Source of the DNA: Opitutia bacterium
Lineage (GTDB): Bacteria; Verrucomicrobiota; Verrucomicrobiia; Opitutales; UBA953
Reading direction: 5' to 3'
Assembly: GCA_003569245.1 (NCBI GenBank)
Contig: BGOM01000005.1
Span: 1-64,000, forward strand
DNA: 64,000 nt
The notes under the pieces are model-generated. The model was given only the letters and a program-made list of their open reading frames with translations, did no database searches and had not been told where the DNA came from. Shown here piece by piece: positions 7,789-19,204 of the stretch. The translations under genes were made by a program, and so were the position numbers. Position 1 is the first letter of the stretch; each line of letters begins with the position of its first letter.

Positions 7789-8307
7789 ATGAAGCATATC
7801 CTCCCGATCCTCACCATCACGACCCTCGCTGCTGCCGCGTCTGCCCAGACTGCTGCTGCTCCGGCCGGTCTCTCCTACAACCGCGTCACGGTCTCCCGTG
7901 AAGGCCAGAACAACACCCTGGCTGCCGAAGCCCTGCTCGGTAGCTCGAACGTTCTCGCCACCATCGGTACCTCCACCGCCGGTACGTCGTACAGCCTCGG
8001 CTACGTCTTCAAGAACGTCGCCGCTGGCATCGACGCCACCGTCTCGGTTGGTGCTGGTGACGCCGCGAACAACTCCGACATCGGTCTGACCCTCCGTCGC
8101 TCCCTCAGCGAAGTGGTCGCCGGTCTCGAAGCCCGCATCGTCCTCGGCTACAACTCCGGTGCCGGCAACGCTGCCTCCACGACCGACTACACCTACGAGC
8201 TCCAGTACAACATCAACAAGCAGTTCGGTATCGCCTACTCGCTGACCGACATTGATGCCGCTGGTGTCTCGAACCTCCACACCATCTCGGTTCGCTACAA
8301 CTTCTAA
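7789..8307 (+). CDS. Small exported surface or beta-barrel-like protein
   Basis: A 172-residue protein with a clear signal peptide cleaved around ASAQT (MKHILPILTITTLAAAASAQ). The mature domain is rich in Thr, Ser, Ala, Asn and Gly, built of alternating beta-like segments, and ends VRYNF with a C-terminal phenylalanine. Strongly biased codons (TCC, ACC, GTC, CGT) suggest high expression. The upstream non-ATG start at 7699 would bury the signal peptide and is rejected. It may be a short porin-like or OmpX-size barrel; no family is recognised. Confidence 0.7.
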   Translation: MKHILPILTITTLAAAASAQTAAAPAGLSYNRVTVSREGQNNTLAAEALLGSSNVLATIGTSTAGTSYSLGYVFKNVAAGIDATVSVGAGDAANNSDIGLTLRRSLSEVVAGLEARIVLGYNSGAGNAASTTDYTYELQYNINKQFGIAYSLTDIDAAGVSNLHTISVRYNF

Positions 8308-8331
8308 TCTTCGGATTAGAGGTTAGCCCTA

Positions 8332-8357
8332 AGGGCCCCGGCAACGGGGCCCTTTTT
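8332..8357 (+). terminator. Rho-independent terminator of the 7789-8307 gene
   Basis: AGGGCCCC pairs with GGGGCCCT around a six-base loop and is followed by TTTTT. It begins 25 bases after the stop codon. Confidence 0.9.
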
Positions 8358-8374
8358 GTTGCCCGAGTGGGCCG

Positions 8375-9216
8375 TTATTTGGACTCCACGTGGACCGTCA
8401 CGCGCATCTCGCGGTCGCCGGAGCCCCAGTAGGTCCCGCTGACCGGGGTGGCGTCGCGGTAGTCCCGGCCCACGGCCGAGGCCACGTAAGCCTCGTGAAC
8501 CACCCGCTTATTGGTCGGGTCGACCCCCAGCCACCCGTAGCCGGGACCCAGAGTTCGCACCAGGCGTGGGAGGCGTGGCTACCGATCACATCCCCGCGCT
8601 TGGCATCGTAGACGTAGCCGCAGACATAGCGGGCGGGCAGGGCGATCGCGCGGGCCAGGGCCAGGAGCAGGTGGGCGTAGTCCTGGCAGACCCCCTGGCG
8701 GTCGGCGAAGAACTCGGGTGTCGTGGTCCCGATGTGCGTCGCCCCGGGCACGTACTTGCTGGTCGCATGGACGTAATCCATCAGTCCGAGCACCGTCGAG
8801 AAGACGTCCTGTCGCTCCTGTTCGACGTCCACGGCCGCCCGCCAGATCTCCGGGGTGATCTGCACCGGGCCGTCCGACTGGAGGTAGGGCTGGAAACTCT
8901 CGACGATTTCGGGGTCCTTCAGGGCCGCCAAGGGGACGTCGGTTGGCACCCCTGCCACGGGGGTCGGGAGCGTCTCGACGATGCTGGAGACATCGATCAC
9001 CAGGTCCTTGTGCGGCTCCTCGATCTCGAACCGGTGCACCGGGTTGCGGTAGAGGTCGGGGTAACGGTGCATCCGGACGGCCGGCAGGACCCGGACGAGG
9101 TGCAGGCCGAGCTTCTGGCGCGGGTTGTTGAGGGGGGTCACCCGCAGCTCGTTCACGTTGTTCCGGACCGGCAGCGCGTAGCGGTATTCGGTCCGGTGCA
9201 GGATGCGGAGCTTCAT
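8375..9216 (-). pseudogene. Transglutaminase-like cysteine peptidase with one frameshift
   Basis: This belongs to the bacterial transglutaminase-like family with an N-terminal beta domain (MKLRILHRTEYRYALPVRNNVNELR). The catalytic cysteine is in RQGVCQDYAHL and the catalytic histidine in SHASHAWCELW. Near 8547 one G appears to be missing in the GTCCCG-GCTAC junction. Restoring it gives the standard continuation GYGWLGVDPTN, which carries the third catalytic residue, and the end at 8375. As written, the frame ends early after unrelated residues. It is the last gene of a three-gene unit with the alpha-E and ATP-grasp proteins, a partnership found in many bacteria and thought to act in peptide modification or cleavage; the reaction is not established. 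Confidence 0.8.
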
Positions 9217-9226
9217 CGGGCGGCCG

Positions 9227-10272
9227 TCACTGTTGCTGCTGCTGTTGCTGCTGTTCGCGATGCCAGTCGGAAAGGGCGTCGGTCCGGCCGTTACGGGGAA
9301 AGTGGCGGTTCACCTCGCCCGGCAGCAGCACGTAGGTCTCGAAGACCGCCTGACCGGCGCCGTTGAGCTGCGTCTGCAGCTCGTCGATGTAGGCATGAAG
9401 CCCGCGGGCCATGACCTCCCCGGACCCGCGAAGCTCAGGCGCGCCAGCAAGGCCCCGGTGATCTTCTCGCACGGGTTGGAATACCGGCCCGTCGGGGTTC
9501 CGGAGATGTCGTGCAGCACCTCGTCGGCCCGGCGCAGGCAGTGGCGGACCGAGCGCGGGAACTCGTTGGAGAACAGCAGCAGGTCGACCACCCGCTCGAC
9601 GCTGATCTCGCCCCCGTGGAGGCGGCGGTAGCTCGCGTGGGCGCTGCAGGCGCGCAGCACGGCGCCCCACTGGAGGGATTCCAGGGCCGAATCGCCCGCC
9701 GGCGTCTGGGAGCGGATATCCAGGAAGCGGCTCGTCATGTCGGCCCGCTCGAGCAGCCGCCCCAGCTGCAGGAAGTTCCAGCCTTCGTCGCGGGTCAGCG
9801 TCGCCTCGGTGATGCCGTCGAAGAGCATCGAGGAGGCGATGATCTTCTCGTAGAAACTGTGCGGCGAGCGGGCCAGCAGCTGCGCCCCTTCGGGGGAGGT
9901 CACCAGCATGTGGAGGGCGTTGAGCTCGGTCCACATCTCGTCCGAGATCTTGTCCCGCACCGAGCGGGCGTTCTCGCGGGCCTGCTTGATGCAGGACAGG
10001 ATGGAGTCCGGGTTGCGCAGGTCGAGCGTCAGGAAGCGGGCCGCATCCCCCTGCCGGGGCTCCGGGTAGAGCCCGCGGAAGGCGCCCTCCATGGCCGTCG
10101 CCGCCAGCACCGGCGTCCAGTATTCCTGGGCCGAGCCTCGCCCCAGCGACTCGTCGTCGAGCAGCATCTCCTCGCTCACGCGGACCAGGCGGGCGAGGTT
10201 CTCGGCCCGCTCCATCTGGCGGGACATCCAGTACAGGTGGTCGGCCACCCGCGACAGCATCATCGGGCTCAT
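9227..10272 (-). pseudogene. Alpha-E domain protein with one frameshift and a polyglutamine tail
   Basis: This helical alpha-E family protein starts MMLSRVADHLYWMSRQMERAENLARL, the usual beginning, with typical helices through ELNALHMLVTS and GRLLERADMTSRFLDIR. Near 9430 the frame must move by one base (a run GCGGGTCC that fits better with four G residues) to give the expected end GEVMARGLHAYIDELQTQL. In that frame the protein ends in eight consecutive glutamines before the TGA at 9227-9229. The start overlaps the end of the ATP-grasp gene in ATGA. Alpha-E proteins are always found with the neighbours seen here, and their own activity is unknown. Confidence 0.8.
9230..9253 (-). repeat. CAG/CAA trinucleotide repeat encoding eight glutamines
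   Basis: Eight consecutive glutamine codons, CAG and CAA mixed, form the extreme C-terminus of the alpha-E protein. Mixed codons reduce slippage, but the tract could still vary in length between strains. Confidence 0.85.
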
Positions 10273-11702
10273 GCGGCGAGGACCCAGGTGTCCTTGCTCC
10301 CGCCGCCCTGGGACGAGTTCACGACGAGGGAGCCGCGCTTGAGGGCGACGCGGGTGAGGCCGCCGGGCAGCACCTTGACGGTGTCGCCCCAGAGCACGAA
10401 GGGGCGCAGGTCGACGTGGCGGCCCTCCAGACCGCCGTCCACGAGGGTGGGGTGCTGCGAGAAGTTCACCACCGGCTGGGCGATGTAGTTGCGCGGCGTG
10501 GCGGTGACCCGGCGGCGGAACTCCTCGATCTCGGCCGCGGTGGCGGTGGGCCCGATCAGCATGCCGTAGCCGCCGCTCTCGTTGGCCGCCTTCACGACGA
10601 GCTTCGGCAGGTTCTCCAGGATGTAGCGGAAGTCATCCGGTCGCCAGGCGAGGTAGGTCGGCACCTGGTCGAGGATGGGCTCCTGGCACAGGTAATACCT
10701 GATCATGTCCGGCACGTAGGCATAGGTCACCTTGTCGTCGGCCACCCCCGTCCCGATCGCGTTGGCCAGCGCCACGTTCCCGCGCCGGACCGCGTCGACC
10801 AGGCCCGGGACGCCCAGGCACGAGTCCTTGCGGAAGACCTGCGGGTCGAGGAAATCATCGTCGATCCGCCGGTAGATGACGTCGACCTGGCGCAGCCCGC
10901 GGGTCGTGCGCATGTAGACGAAGCCGTCCAGCGCGATGAGGTCGCGCCCCTCCACGATCTCGATGCTCATCTGGCGGGCCAGGAACGAGTGCTCGAAATA
11001 GGCGCTGTTGTGCACCCCGGGGGTGAGGAGGACCACGTTCGGGTTGGGATTCTCGCGCGGGGCCACGTGGCGCAGCGTGGCCAGCAGGTCGGACGGGTAG
11101 GTGTCGACCGGGCGGACGCCGCTGGCGCCGAAGAGATGCGGGAAGACGCGCTTCATCGCGGCCCGGTTCTCGAGCACGTAGGACACGCCGGACGGGCACC
11201 GGCCGTTATCCTCGAGCACCAGGTAGCGGCCATCGCGGTCGCGGATCAGGTCGGTGCCGCAGACATGGATGTAGGCGTCCTTGGGGACGGAGACGCCGAC
11301 GAACTCCGGCCGGTAGTGGGAGGCGCCGAAGACGACCTCGGGCGGGACGACTCCGTCCTTGATGATGCGTTGCTCGTGGTAGACGTCGTACAGGAAGAGG
11401 TTGAGCGCGGTGATCCGCTGGACCAGGCCGGCCTCGATCGTCTCCCACTCGTGGTGCGGGATGACGCGCGGGAAAGGATCGAAGGGGAAGACGCGCTCGG
11501 TTCCCTGCTCATCGCCGTAGACCGTGAAGGTGATACCCTGCTTGAGGAAGAGCAGCTCCAGGCTGCGGAGTTTGTGGCCTAGCTCCTCGGGTCCTAGTCC
11601 GGCGAGTTTGTCGGCCACGCCACGGTAGTAGGGGCGGATGGCGCCTTGGGCGTCGACGAGCTCGTCGAACAGGTTGGCCCCGCGGTAGTCGGTCAGCTTC
11701 AT
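10269..11702 (-). CDS. Circularly permuted ATP-grasp family protein
   Basis: A 477-residue protein of the circularly permuted ATP-grasp family (the former DUF404/DUF407 pair). Typical motifs are present: an N-terminal [17 protein letters not shown] segment, [62 protein letters not shown], and the C-terminal [15 protein letters not shown] and [11 protein letters not shown]-grasp enzymes join a carboxylate to an amine via an acyl-phosphate, so it may build an amide-linked peptide handled by the neighbouring transglutaminase-like protein. The unit ATP-grasp, alpha-E, transglutaminase is tightly packed (4-base overlap, then about 10 bases). Substrate is unknown. Confidence 0.9.
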   Translation of the reverse strand: MKLTDYRGANLFDELVDAQGAIRPYYRGVADKLAGLGPEELGHKLRSLELLFLKQGITFTVYGDEQGTERVFPFDPFPRVIPHHEWETIEAGLVQRITALNLFLYDVYHEQRIIKDGVVPPEVVFGASHYRPEFVGVSVPKDAYIHVCGTDLIRDRDGRYLVLEDNGRCPSGVSYVLENRAAMKRVFPHLFGASGVRPVDTYPSDLLATLRHVAPRENPNPNVVLLTPGVHNSAYFEHSFLARQMSIEIVEGRDLIALDGFVYMRTTRGLRQVDVIYRRIDDDFLDPQVFRKDSCLGVPGLVDAVRRGNVALANAIGTGVADDKVTYAYVPDMIRYYLCQEPILDQVPTYLAWRPDDFRYILENLPKLVVKAANESGGYGMLIGPTATAAEIEEFRRRVTATPRNYIAQPVVNFSQHPTLVDGGLEGRHVDLRPFVLWGDTVKVLPGGLTRVALKRGSLVVNSSQGGGSKDTWVLAA

Positions 11703-11810
11703 GCCCAGAAGTAAGCACGGAGCCTGCCATCCCCGGGCGGCTGCCCGGATGACCGAAAAACCTCCGCGGCTCGACCTAACTTAGGCAGGGTTCGCTAAAA
11801 ATGGGCAGGC

Positions 11811-12968
11811 TCAGAGCCCGCTGCGGTCGGGTCGGTCCGGCACCTGCATGCCCTTCGAGCGGAAGAATTCCCGCAGGACCTCCGCCCGGGCGTCGGCCAG
11901 CTGGTTGCGGCGGACGTCGTCCGGCGTCAGGAGGCGCTGACGCTCGGTCATGACGCGGCGGAGCTTCATCAAGGCGGACTGCTGCAGCTGGCGGACCCGC
12001 TCGCGGGTCAGTTTGAAGTGGACGCCGACCTCCTCGAGCGTGAGCGGGCTCTCCCCGTTGAGGCCGAAGCGCAGCACCATGATGTCGGCCTCGCGCGGGT
12101 CGAGCTGGGCGAGCAGCTCGGCGATCTCGGAGAGGTCGGACTTCGTGCGGAGGGATTCGAAGGGCGAGCGCTCGGACTCGTCCTTGACCAGGTCGCCGAG
12201 GGTGGCGTCGCCCTCCTCGCCCACCGGCTGGTCGAGCGAGGCGGCGCGGTTGGCCACCGACTTCATGTGGACCACCTTGGCGACGGGGATGTCCATCGCC
12301 TGCGCGATCTCGTCATTGTGCGGTTCGCGCCCCAGTTCGGCCGCGAGGCGGTGCGTGGTGCGGCGCATCTGGCCGATGCGGTCGACCATGTGCACGGGCA
12401 GGCGGATGGTCTTCCCGTTGGAGGCGAGGGCCCGCTTGATGGCCTGCTTGATCCACCAGGCGGCGTAGGTGCTGAGCTTGCCGCCCTTGTCCGGGTCGAA
12501 CCGCTCGATCGCCTTGATCAGGCCGAAGTTGCCCTCGCTGATCAGGTCCATCAGCGGGAGGCCGAAGTCATCGTAGTCCTTGGCGATGCGCACGACGAGG
12601 CGCAGGTTCGCCTGGATCATGTGCTGCCGGGCGGCCTCGTCGCCCTTGAGCACGCGGCGGGCGAGGGCGGTCTCCTGCTCGAGCGTCAGCAACGGCGTCT
12701 TGCCGATCTGGTCGAGGTAGGTCCGCAGCGGGGAGCGCTCGTCGCTCGAGAGCTGCTCCCACGGCAGCCCGGGCTCGGTCGGGTCGAGGTCGGGAGCGGG
12801 AGCGGGGACAGGACTTGGAACGGGGGCAGGAGCAGGGCCGGGGACCGGACCGGAGCCGGGGAGTTTCTTGGGCGCCGGCGGAGTCGGCGACTTCTTCGGT
12901 TCCTTCGACGGCTTGGCCACCGGCGACGCCTTCGGCTTGGCGTTCTTCTGGGGCTTGGGTTTGGGCAC
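11811..12968 (-). CDS. Sigma-70 family RNA polymerase sigma factor with a Lys/Pro/Ala-rich N-terminus
   Basis: I place the start at the GTG at 12968, five bases before the trpE stop codon on the coding strand, giving 385 residues; a longer frame inside trpE encodes implausible sequence. Residues 1-35 are Lys/Pro-rich, and about 35-70 are a Pro/Ala/Gly low-complexity stretch. Then come region 1.2 (DPVRTYL-like SPLRTYLDQIGKTPLLT), region 2 (NLRLVVRIAKDY, GNFGLIKAIERFD, STYAAWWIKQAIKRAL), region 3 and region 4 (ERVRQLQQSALMKLR). The large region 1.1 of primary sigma factors is missing or replaced by the low-complexity part. It could be the primary factor or an RpoS-like group 2 factor; I cannot decide. 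Confidence 0.88.
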   Translation of the reverse strand: MPKPKPQKNAKPKASPVAKPSKEPKKSPTPPAPKKLPGSGPVPGPAPAPVPSPVPAPAPDLDPTEPGLPWEQLSSDERSPLRTYLDQIGKTPLLTLEQETALARRVLKGDEAARQHMIQANLRLVVRIAKDYDDFGLPLMDLISEGNFGLIKAIERFDPDKGGKLSTYAAWWIKQAIKRALASNGKTIRLPVHMVDRIGQMRRTTHRLAAELGREPHNDEIAQAMDIPVAKVVHMKSVANRAASLDQPVGEEGDATLGDLVKDESERSPFESLRTKSDLSEIAELLAQLDPREADIMVLRFGLNGESPLTLEEVGVHFKLTRERVRQLQQSALMKLRRVMTERQRLLTPDDVRRNQLADARAEVLREFFRSKGMQVPDRPDRSGL

Positions 12969-12972
12969 GAGC

Positions 12973-14469
<1,497 letters not shown>

Positions 14470-14552
14470 GGAACGGAATTAGACAGTTAAACCCGTCGGG
14501 TGGAAACCTTTTAACCCAGGGCGGCGCCTTCCATTAGGCCCGCTTTCGCGGT

Positions 14553-15434
14553 TCAGCCCTTCGGCTTGGCCTGCCAGCGCCCCCAGAGCGACAGCGGGAG
14601 CAGGCGGCCGTTGCCTTCCTGCTTCAAGGCCAGCTCGCCGATGTCGATCCGGCCGCCCAGACCGCGGGTGACTTCCTCCAGGAGATTATGGCAGAGGATG
14701 GAGGAGGCGTCGATGGTGTAGACCGTCAGGAGGATGAAGCGCGCCTCGGGCGAGAGCAGGTCACGGCAGGCGCGCAGCAGCGGCGCAAGGTCGCGCTCCA
14801 CTTTCCAGAACTCGCCGTTGGGGCCGCGACCGAAGGCGGGCGGGTCCAGCATGATCGCCTCGTACTGGTTGCCGCGTTTCACCTCGCGCTTCACGAAGGT
14901 CATGGCGTCCTCGATGATCCAGCGGATGGGTTCCTGGGCCATGCCGGAGAGCTCCTGGTTGCGGCGGCCCCAGGCCACGGCGGGCTTGGAGGCGTCGACG
15001 TGCGTGACGTGCCAGCCGGCCTGCGCCGCGACGAGCGAGGCGGCGCCGGTGTAGCCGAAAAGGTTGAGGATGCGGGGCCGGTTGGCGGCGGCGGGCTGCT
15101 GCTGGGAAAGCCACTTCCAGTGGGGCGACTGCTCGGCGAAGACCCCGAACTGCTTGGAATTGTCCATGAACCGCAGCTGGAAGCGCAGCTTGCCCAGCTG
15201 GGTCTCCCATTCCTTCGGGCAGTTGCCGCGGAGCTCCCAATGGCCTTCGCGGCCGCCTTCCTTGTGCTCGGCCACGGCCTTCTGCCACTCGGCGGCCGGC
15301 AGGGACTTGGACCACCAGGCCTTGGGCTCGCTGCGGATCATGCGCACGCCGCCGATCTCCTCGAGCTTGAAGCCGTCGCCCGTGTCGAGCAGGCGATGCC
15401 CCGTCCAGTCGCTGGTCAGTACGCTGATATCCAC
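14553..15434 (-). CDS. Class I SAM-dependent methyltransferase, RlmI/RlmL-like
   Basis: With the GTG at 15434 as start the protein has 293 residues; upstream codons in this frame look non-coding. It carries the SAM-binding motif LNLFGYTGAASLVAAQAGW, motif II VDASKPAVAWGRRNQELSG, and motif IV LDPPAFGRGPNGEFW, the DPP(A/S)F form of rRNA or tRNA base methyltransferases related to RlmI and the C-terminal part of RlmL. It lacks an obvious N-terminal PUA domain. It probably methylates a base of 23S rRNA, though the site is unknown. It is transcribed divergently from the GH13 gene across 81 bases. Confidence 0.85.
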   Translation of the reverse strand: MDISVLTSDWTGHRLLDTGDGFKLEEIGGVRMIRSEPKAWWSKSLPAAEWQKAVAEHKEGGREGHWELRGNCPKEWETQLGKLRFQLRFMDNSKQFGVFAEQSPHWKWLSQQQPAAANRPRILNLFGYTGAASLVAAQAGWHVTHVDASKPAVAWGRRNQELSGMAQEPIRWIIEDAMTFVKREVKRGNQYEAIMLDPPAFGRGPNGEFWKVERDLAPLLRACRDLLSPEARFILLTVYTIDASSILCHNLLEEVTRGLGGRIDIGELALKQEGNGRLLPLSLWGRWQAKPKG

Positions 15435-15515
15435 GCCGCATCGTGGGCGAGCGCGGTGCCCGAATCCAGCCCGCTTTTGCTCGCCAAATCTTTTTCCCGC
15501 CTCCTCATCGGAGGC

Positions 15516-17903
15516 ATGACGCGACAACTGTCCGGCGCGCGCTGGGAGACCAAGGCCTCGGGCCTCGTCGCCTTGTCGGCCGACTGGACGGACGCCGGTC
15601 ACCCGCCGCTGGCCCTCAACCCGCCCGCGCGACTGGTCTCCTTGGAGCGGGCCGACCCGCGGCTCTGGGCGCTGCGTTCAGGGTATTGGATCGAGGCGGG
15701 GCAGGCGCACTTCTTCTGCTGGAAGAGCCTCGTGCCCGACGGCGTCGGGGAGGGCGTGCTCGTCGCGGGCCCCTTCAACGGCTGGGGGACCGAACGGCCG
15801 GAGCGCTGGCGGTTGTCCGCCGTCTGCGCCCAGGGTGCGGAAGGTTTCGAGCTCGCGGTCCCGCTCGCCGACGTCTCCCCGGACGGCGCCGAGGTGCCGT
15901 TCAAGTTCGTCCGCGCCGACGGCCGCTGGCTCGAGCCGCCGCATGACGCGGACAACGTCCGGCGCGACGACCAGGGACACCGTAACCTGGCGCTCGCGCC
16001 GACGCGTACCGGGCGGCATTTCTTCCGGTTCCTCGCCGTGGATGCGGACCCCGCGGCGGCGCCGGTGCGCCTGATCTACGCCAAGCCCGACGAACTGGAA
16101 CTGTGCGATATCCTCGCCTCGGACCCGCTCGATGTGCTCGAGCCGGTCGGTCCCTTCGGCGCGACGGTCGGCGCGCACTCCACCGTCTTCCGCGTCTTCG
16201 CCCCCCGGGCCCGCGCGGTCGAGGTCAGCTGGCGTCGTCCGGAGGCCGGGCTCTACCACCTCGTCGCGCTCAAGCCGGCGGGGCAGGGCGCCTGGGTCGG
16301 CGAGGTGCCGGCAGTCCTGACCGGGGCCTATTACACCTTGTCGATCCGCGGCACCGACGACGCCGGCGAGGGCCGGTTCGCCGAGCGACCGATCGTCGAT
16401 CCGTGGGCGCGCGCGCAGACGGAGGATTCCCCGCCCGCGGGCATCGTGCTCGGCCCTGAGGACCTGCGTCCGTTGGCCGATGGTTTCACCCCGCCGGCGG
16501 TCGAGGACCTGGTGATCGTGGAAGGCCACCTGCGCGACCTGCTGGGGCTGTCCGGCGCGGATCCCGTGTGCGGTGGTTACCGCGAGCTGGCCGCCTGGAT
16601 CCGCGGGCACGGCCATTACCTGCGGAGCCTGGGCGTCAACGCGCTCGAGCTTCTGCCTTGCGCGGAGTATGAGCACCGCGCCCCCGAGGAATACCACTGG
16701 GGCTACATGCCGGTCACCGCGTTCGGCGTGGCGAACAGCTACGCCTCCGCGCCGGGCGCCGTCGCGCTGGCCGAGTTCCGCGACCTGGTGCGCGCGTGCC
16801 ACGAAGCCGGGCTCGCGGTGATCCTCGATGTCGTCCTGAACCATTTCGGCTCGCCCAACGGGCTCATGGCCATCGACCGCGACTATTATTTCCGCACCGA
16901 CCCGCAGGGCCGCCTGTCCAACTGGAGCGGGTGCGGCAACGACGTGCGCGCCGAGGCGCCGCTGTTCCAGCGGCTCGTGCTGGAGTCGCTGGCGCATTGG
17001 ACCGAGGTGCTCGGGGTCGATGGCGTCCGCCTCGACCTCGCCGAGCTGCTCGGCACGCCCTTGCTGCGCGAGATCGAAGCGGACTTCCGCGCGCGTTCGC
17101 CCGGCAAGATCCTGATCGCGGAGCCCTGGAGCTTCCGCGGCCACGTCGCCCGCGACCTCGATGACAGCACCTGGACGAGCTGGGACGACGCGTTCCGCGA
17201 ATTCCTTCCCTCCTTCGTCCGCGGGCACGCCCGCGCGGCGGACCTGCTCCATCAGATCGCCGCCTGCGGGGCGCGTCCCTCCGCCCGTCTGCGTTACGCG
17301 CAGTCGCACGACGACATGGCGTGGCTCGACCGCATCACGGAACGCCCGGCCAATGACGCGCGGGAACCGGCCCCGGCCGATGTGCTGCGCACGCGTCTCA
17401 TGCACGCCGTCCTGCTGTGCTCGGCGGGCATCCCGATGCTCGCCGCCGGCCAGGATTTCCTGGCGACCAAGCGCGGGGTGGGGAATACCTGGCGCCACGG
17501 CGAACTCAACCGGCTCGACCCGGCCCGGCTCGAGCGCTTCCGAGGCGAGCATGAGTTCGTCGCCCGGCTGATCGGCTTCCGGCTCTCCGCGGGCGGCGCG
17601 ATCCTGCGACCGCGGACCCCGGTCTCGGTCGGTTGGATGCGGGCGGCCTTCGCGCCCCCGGGGGAGGCGTTCGCGGCCGTCCTCAATGCGGACGGCGCGA
17701 TGGGTCCCGCCCAGGTCCTGCTCGCCTGCAATCCGCACGACCAGGCGGTCACCCTGGCGGTCCCGTCCCCGGGCCCCTGGCACCCGGTGGTCCTGTCCCC
17801 GTTCCCGTCCTGCCCGCACGCCCCCGGCCCCGTGCCGACCTTGGTCGGCGATCGCCTGGAACTACCCCCGCTGGGCTGCGGCGTCTGGTCCATCGGAGGT
17901 TAG
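15516..17903 (+). CDS. GH13 alpha-glucan hydrolase, pullulanase/debranching type
   Basis: The ATG at 15516 follows a GGAGG ribosome site by one base, giving 795 residues. An N-terminal region carries a starch-binding-like segment (FFCWKSL...GPFNGWGTERPERW), then a CBM48-like beta domain (STVFRVFAPRARAVEVSW). The GH13 barrel has region I DVVLNHF near residue 437, region II DGVRLDLAEL near 502 with the nucleophile Asp, region III IAEPW near 534 with the acid/base Glu, and region IV QSHDD near 596. This architecture fits glycogen/starch debranching enzymes such as type I pullulanase or GlgX. No signal peptide is seen, so cytoplasmic glycogen turnover is likely, alongside glgB 20 kb away. Confidence 0.85.
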   Translation: MTRQLSGARWETKASGLVALSADWTDAGHPPLALNPPARLVSLERADPRLWALRSGYWIEAGQAHFFCWKSLVPDGVGEGVLVAGPFNGWGTERPERWRLSAVCAQGAEGFELAVPLADVSPDGAEVPFKFVRADGRWLEPPHDADNVRRDDQGHRNLALAPTRTGRHFFRFLAVDADPAAAPVRLIYAKPDELELCDILASDPLDVLEPVGPFGATVGAHSTVFRVFAPRARAVEVSWRRPEAGLYHLVALKPAGQGAWVGEVPAVLTGAYYTLSIRGTDDAGEGRFAERPIVDPWARAQTEDSPPAGIVLGPEDLRPLADGFTPPAVEDLVIVEGHLRDLLGLSGADPVCGGYRELAAWIRGHGHYLRSLGVNALELLPCAEYEHRAPEEYHWGYMPVTAFGVANSYASAPGAVALAEFRDLVRACHEAGLAVILDVVLNHFGSPNGLMAIDRDYYFRTDPQGRLSNWSGCGNDVRAEAPLFQRLVLESLAHWTEVLGVDGVRLDLAELLGTPLLREIEADFRARSPGKILIAEPWSFRGHVARDLDDSTWTSWDDAFREFLPSFVRGHARAADLLHQIAACGARPSARLRYAQSHDDMAWLDRITERPANDAREPAPADVLRTRLMHAVLLCSAGIPMLAAGQDFLATKRGVGNTWRHGELNRLDPARLERFRGEHEFVARLIGFRLSAGGAILRPRTPVSVGWMRAAFAPPGEAFAAVLNADGAMGPAQVLLACNPHDQAVTLAVPSPGPWHPVVLSPFPSCPHAPGPVPTLVGDRLELPPLGCGVWSIGG

Positions 17904-19040
<1,137 letters not shown>

Positions 19041-19061
19041 GCCGGTCCGGGAGTCCTCCGC

Positions 19062-19096
19062 GACAGGCGGCCCATCCGGGTCGCCTGTCTTGTTTT
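19062..19096 (+). terminator. Rho-independent terminator after gap
   Basis: GACAGGCG pairs with CGCCTGTC across a 12-base loop, followed by TTGTTTT. It lies about 20 bases after the gap stop codon, so gap can be transcribed alone. Confidence 0.85.
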
Positions 19097-19204
19097 CGGC
19101 TCCCGGCGGGGCGGGGGAGGGTGGTCGCGAGGGTTTGCGGGGCCGTGGGCGGTTTGTTCTTCCCACCCTAGGCCTTCCGCCTTTCTCTGCTCCCTTCCAC
19201 CACC

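Noticed and set aside
12780-12860. Tandem repeat of GGAGC/GGGGC-like units as a structural DNA repeat
   Set aside because: It encodes the Pro/Ala/Gly linker of the sigma factor in frame, so it is better explained as low-complexity coding sequence.
14688-15515. Possible N-terminal extension of the GH13 enzyme
   Set aside because: It runs antisense to the methyltransferase gene, and a GGAGG site directly precedes the ATG at 15516.
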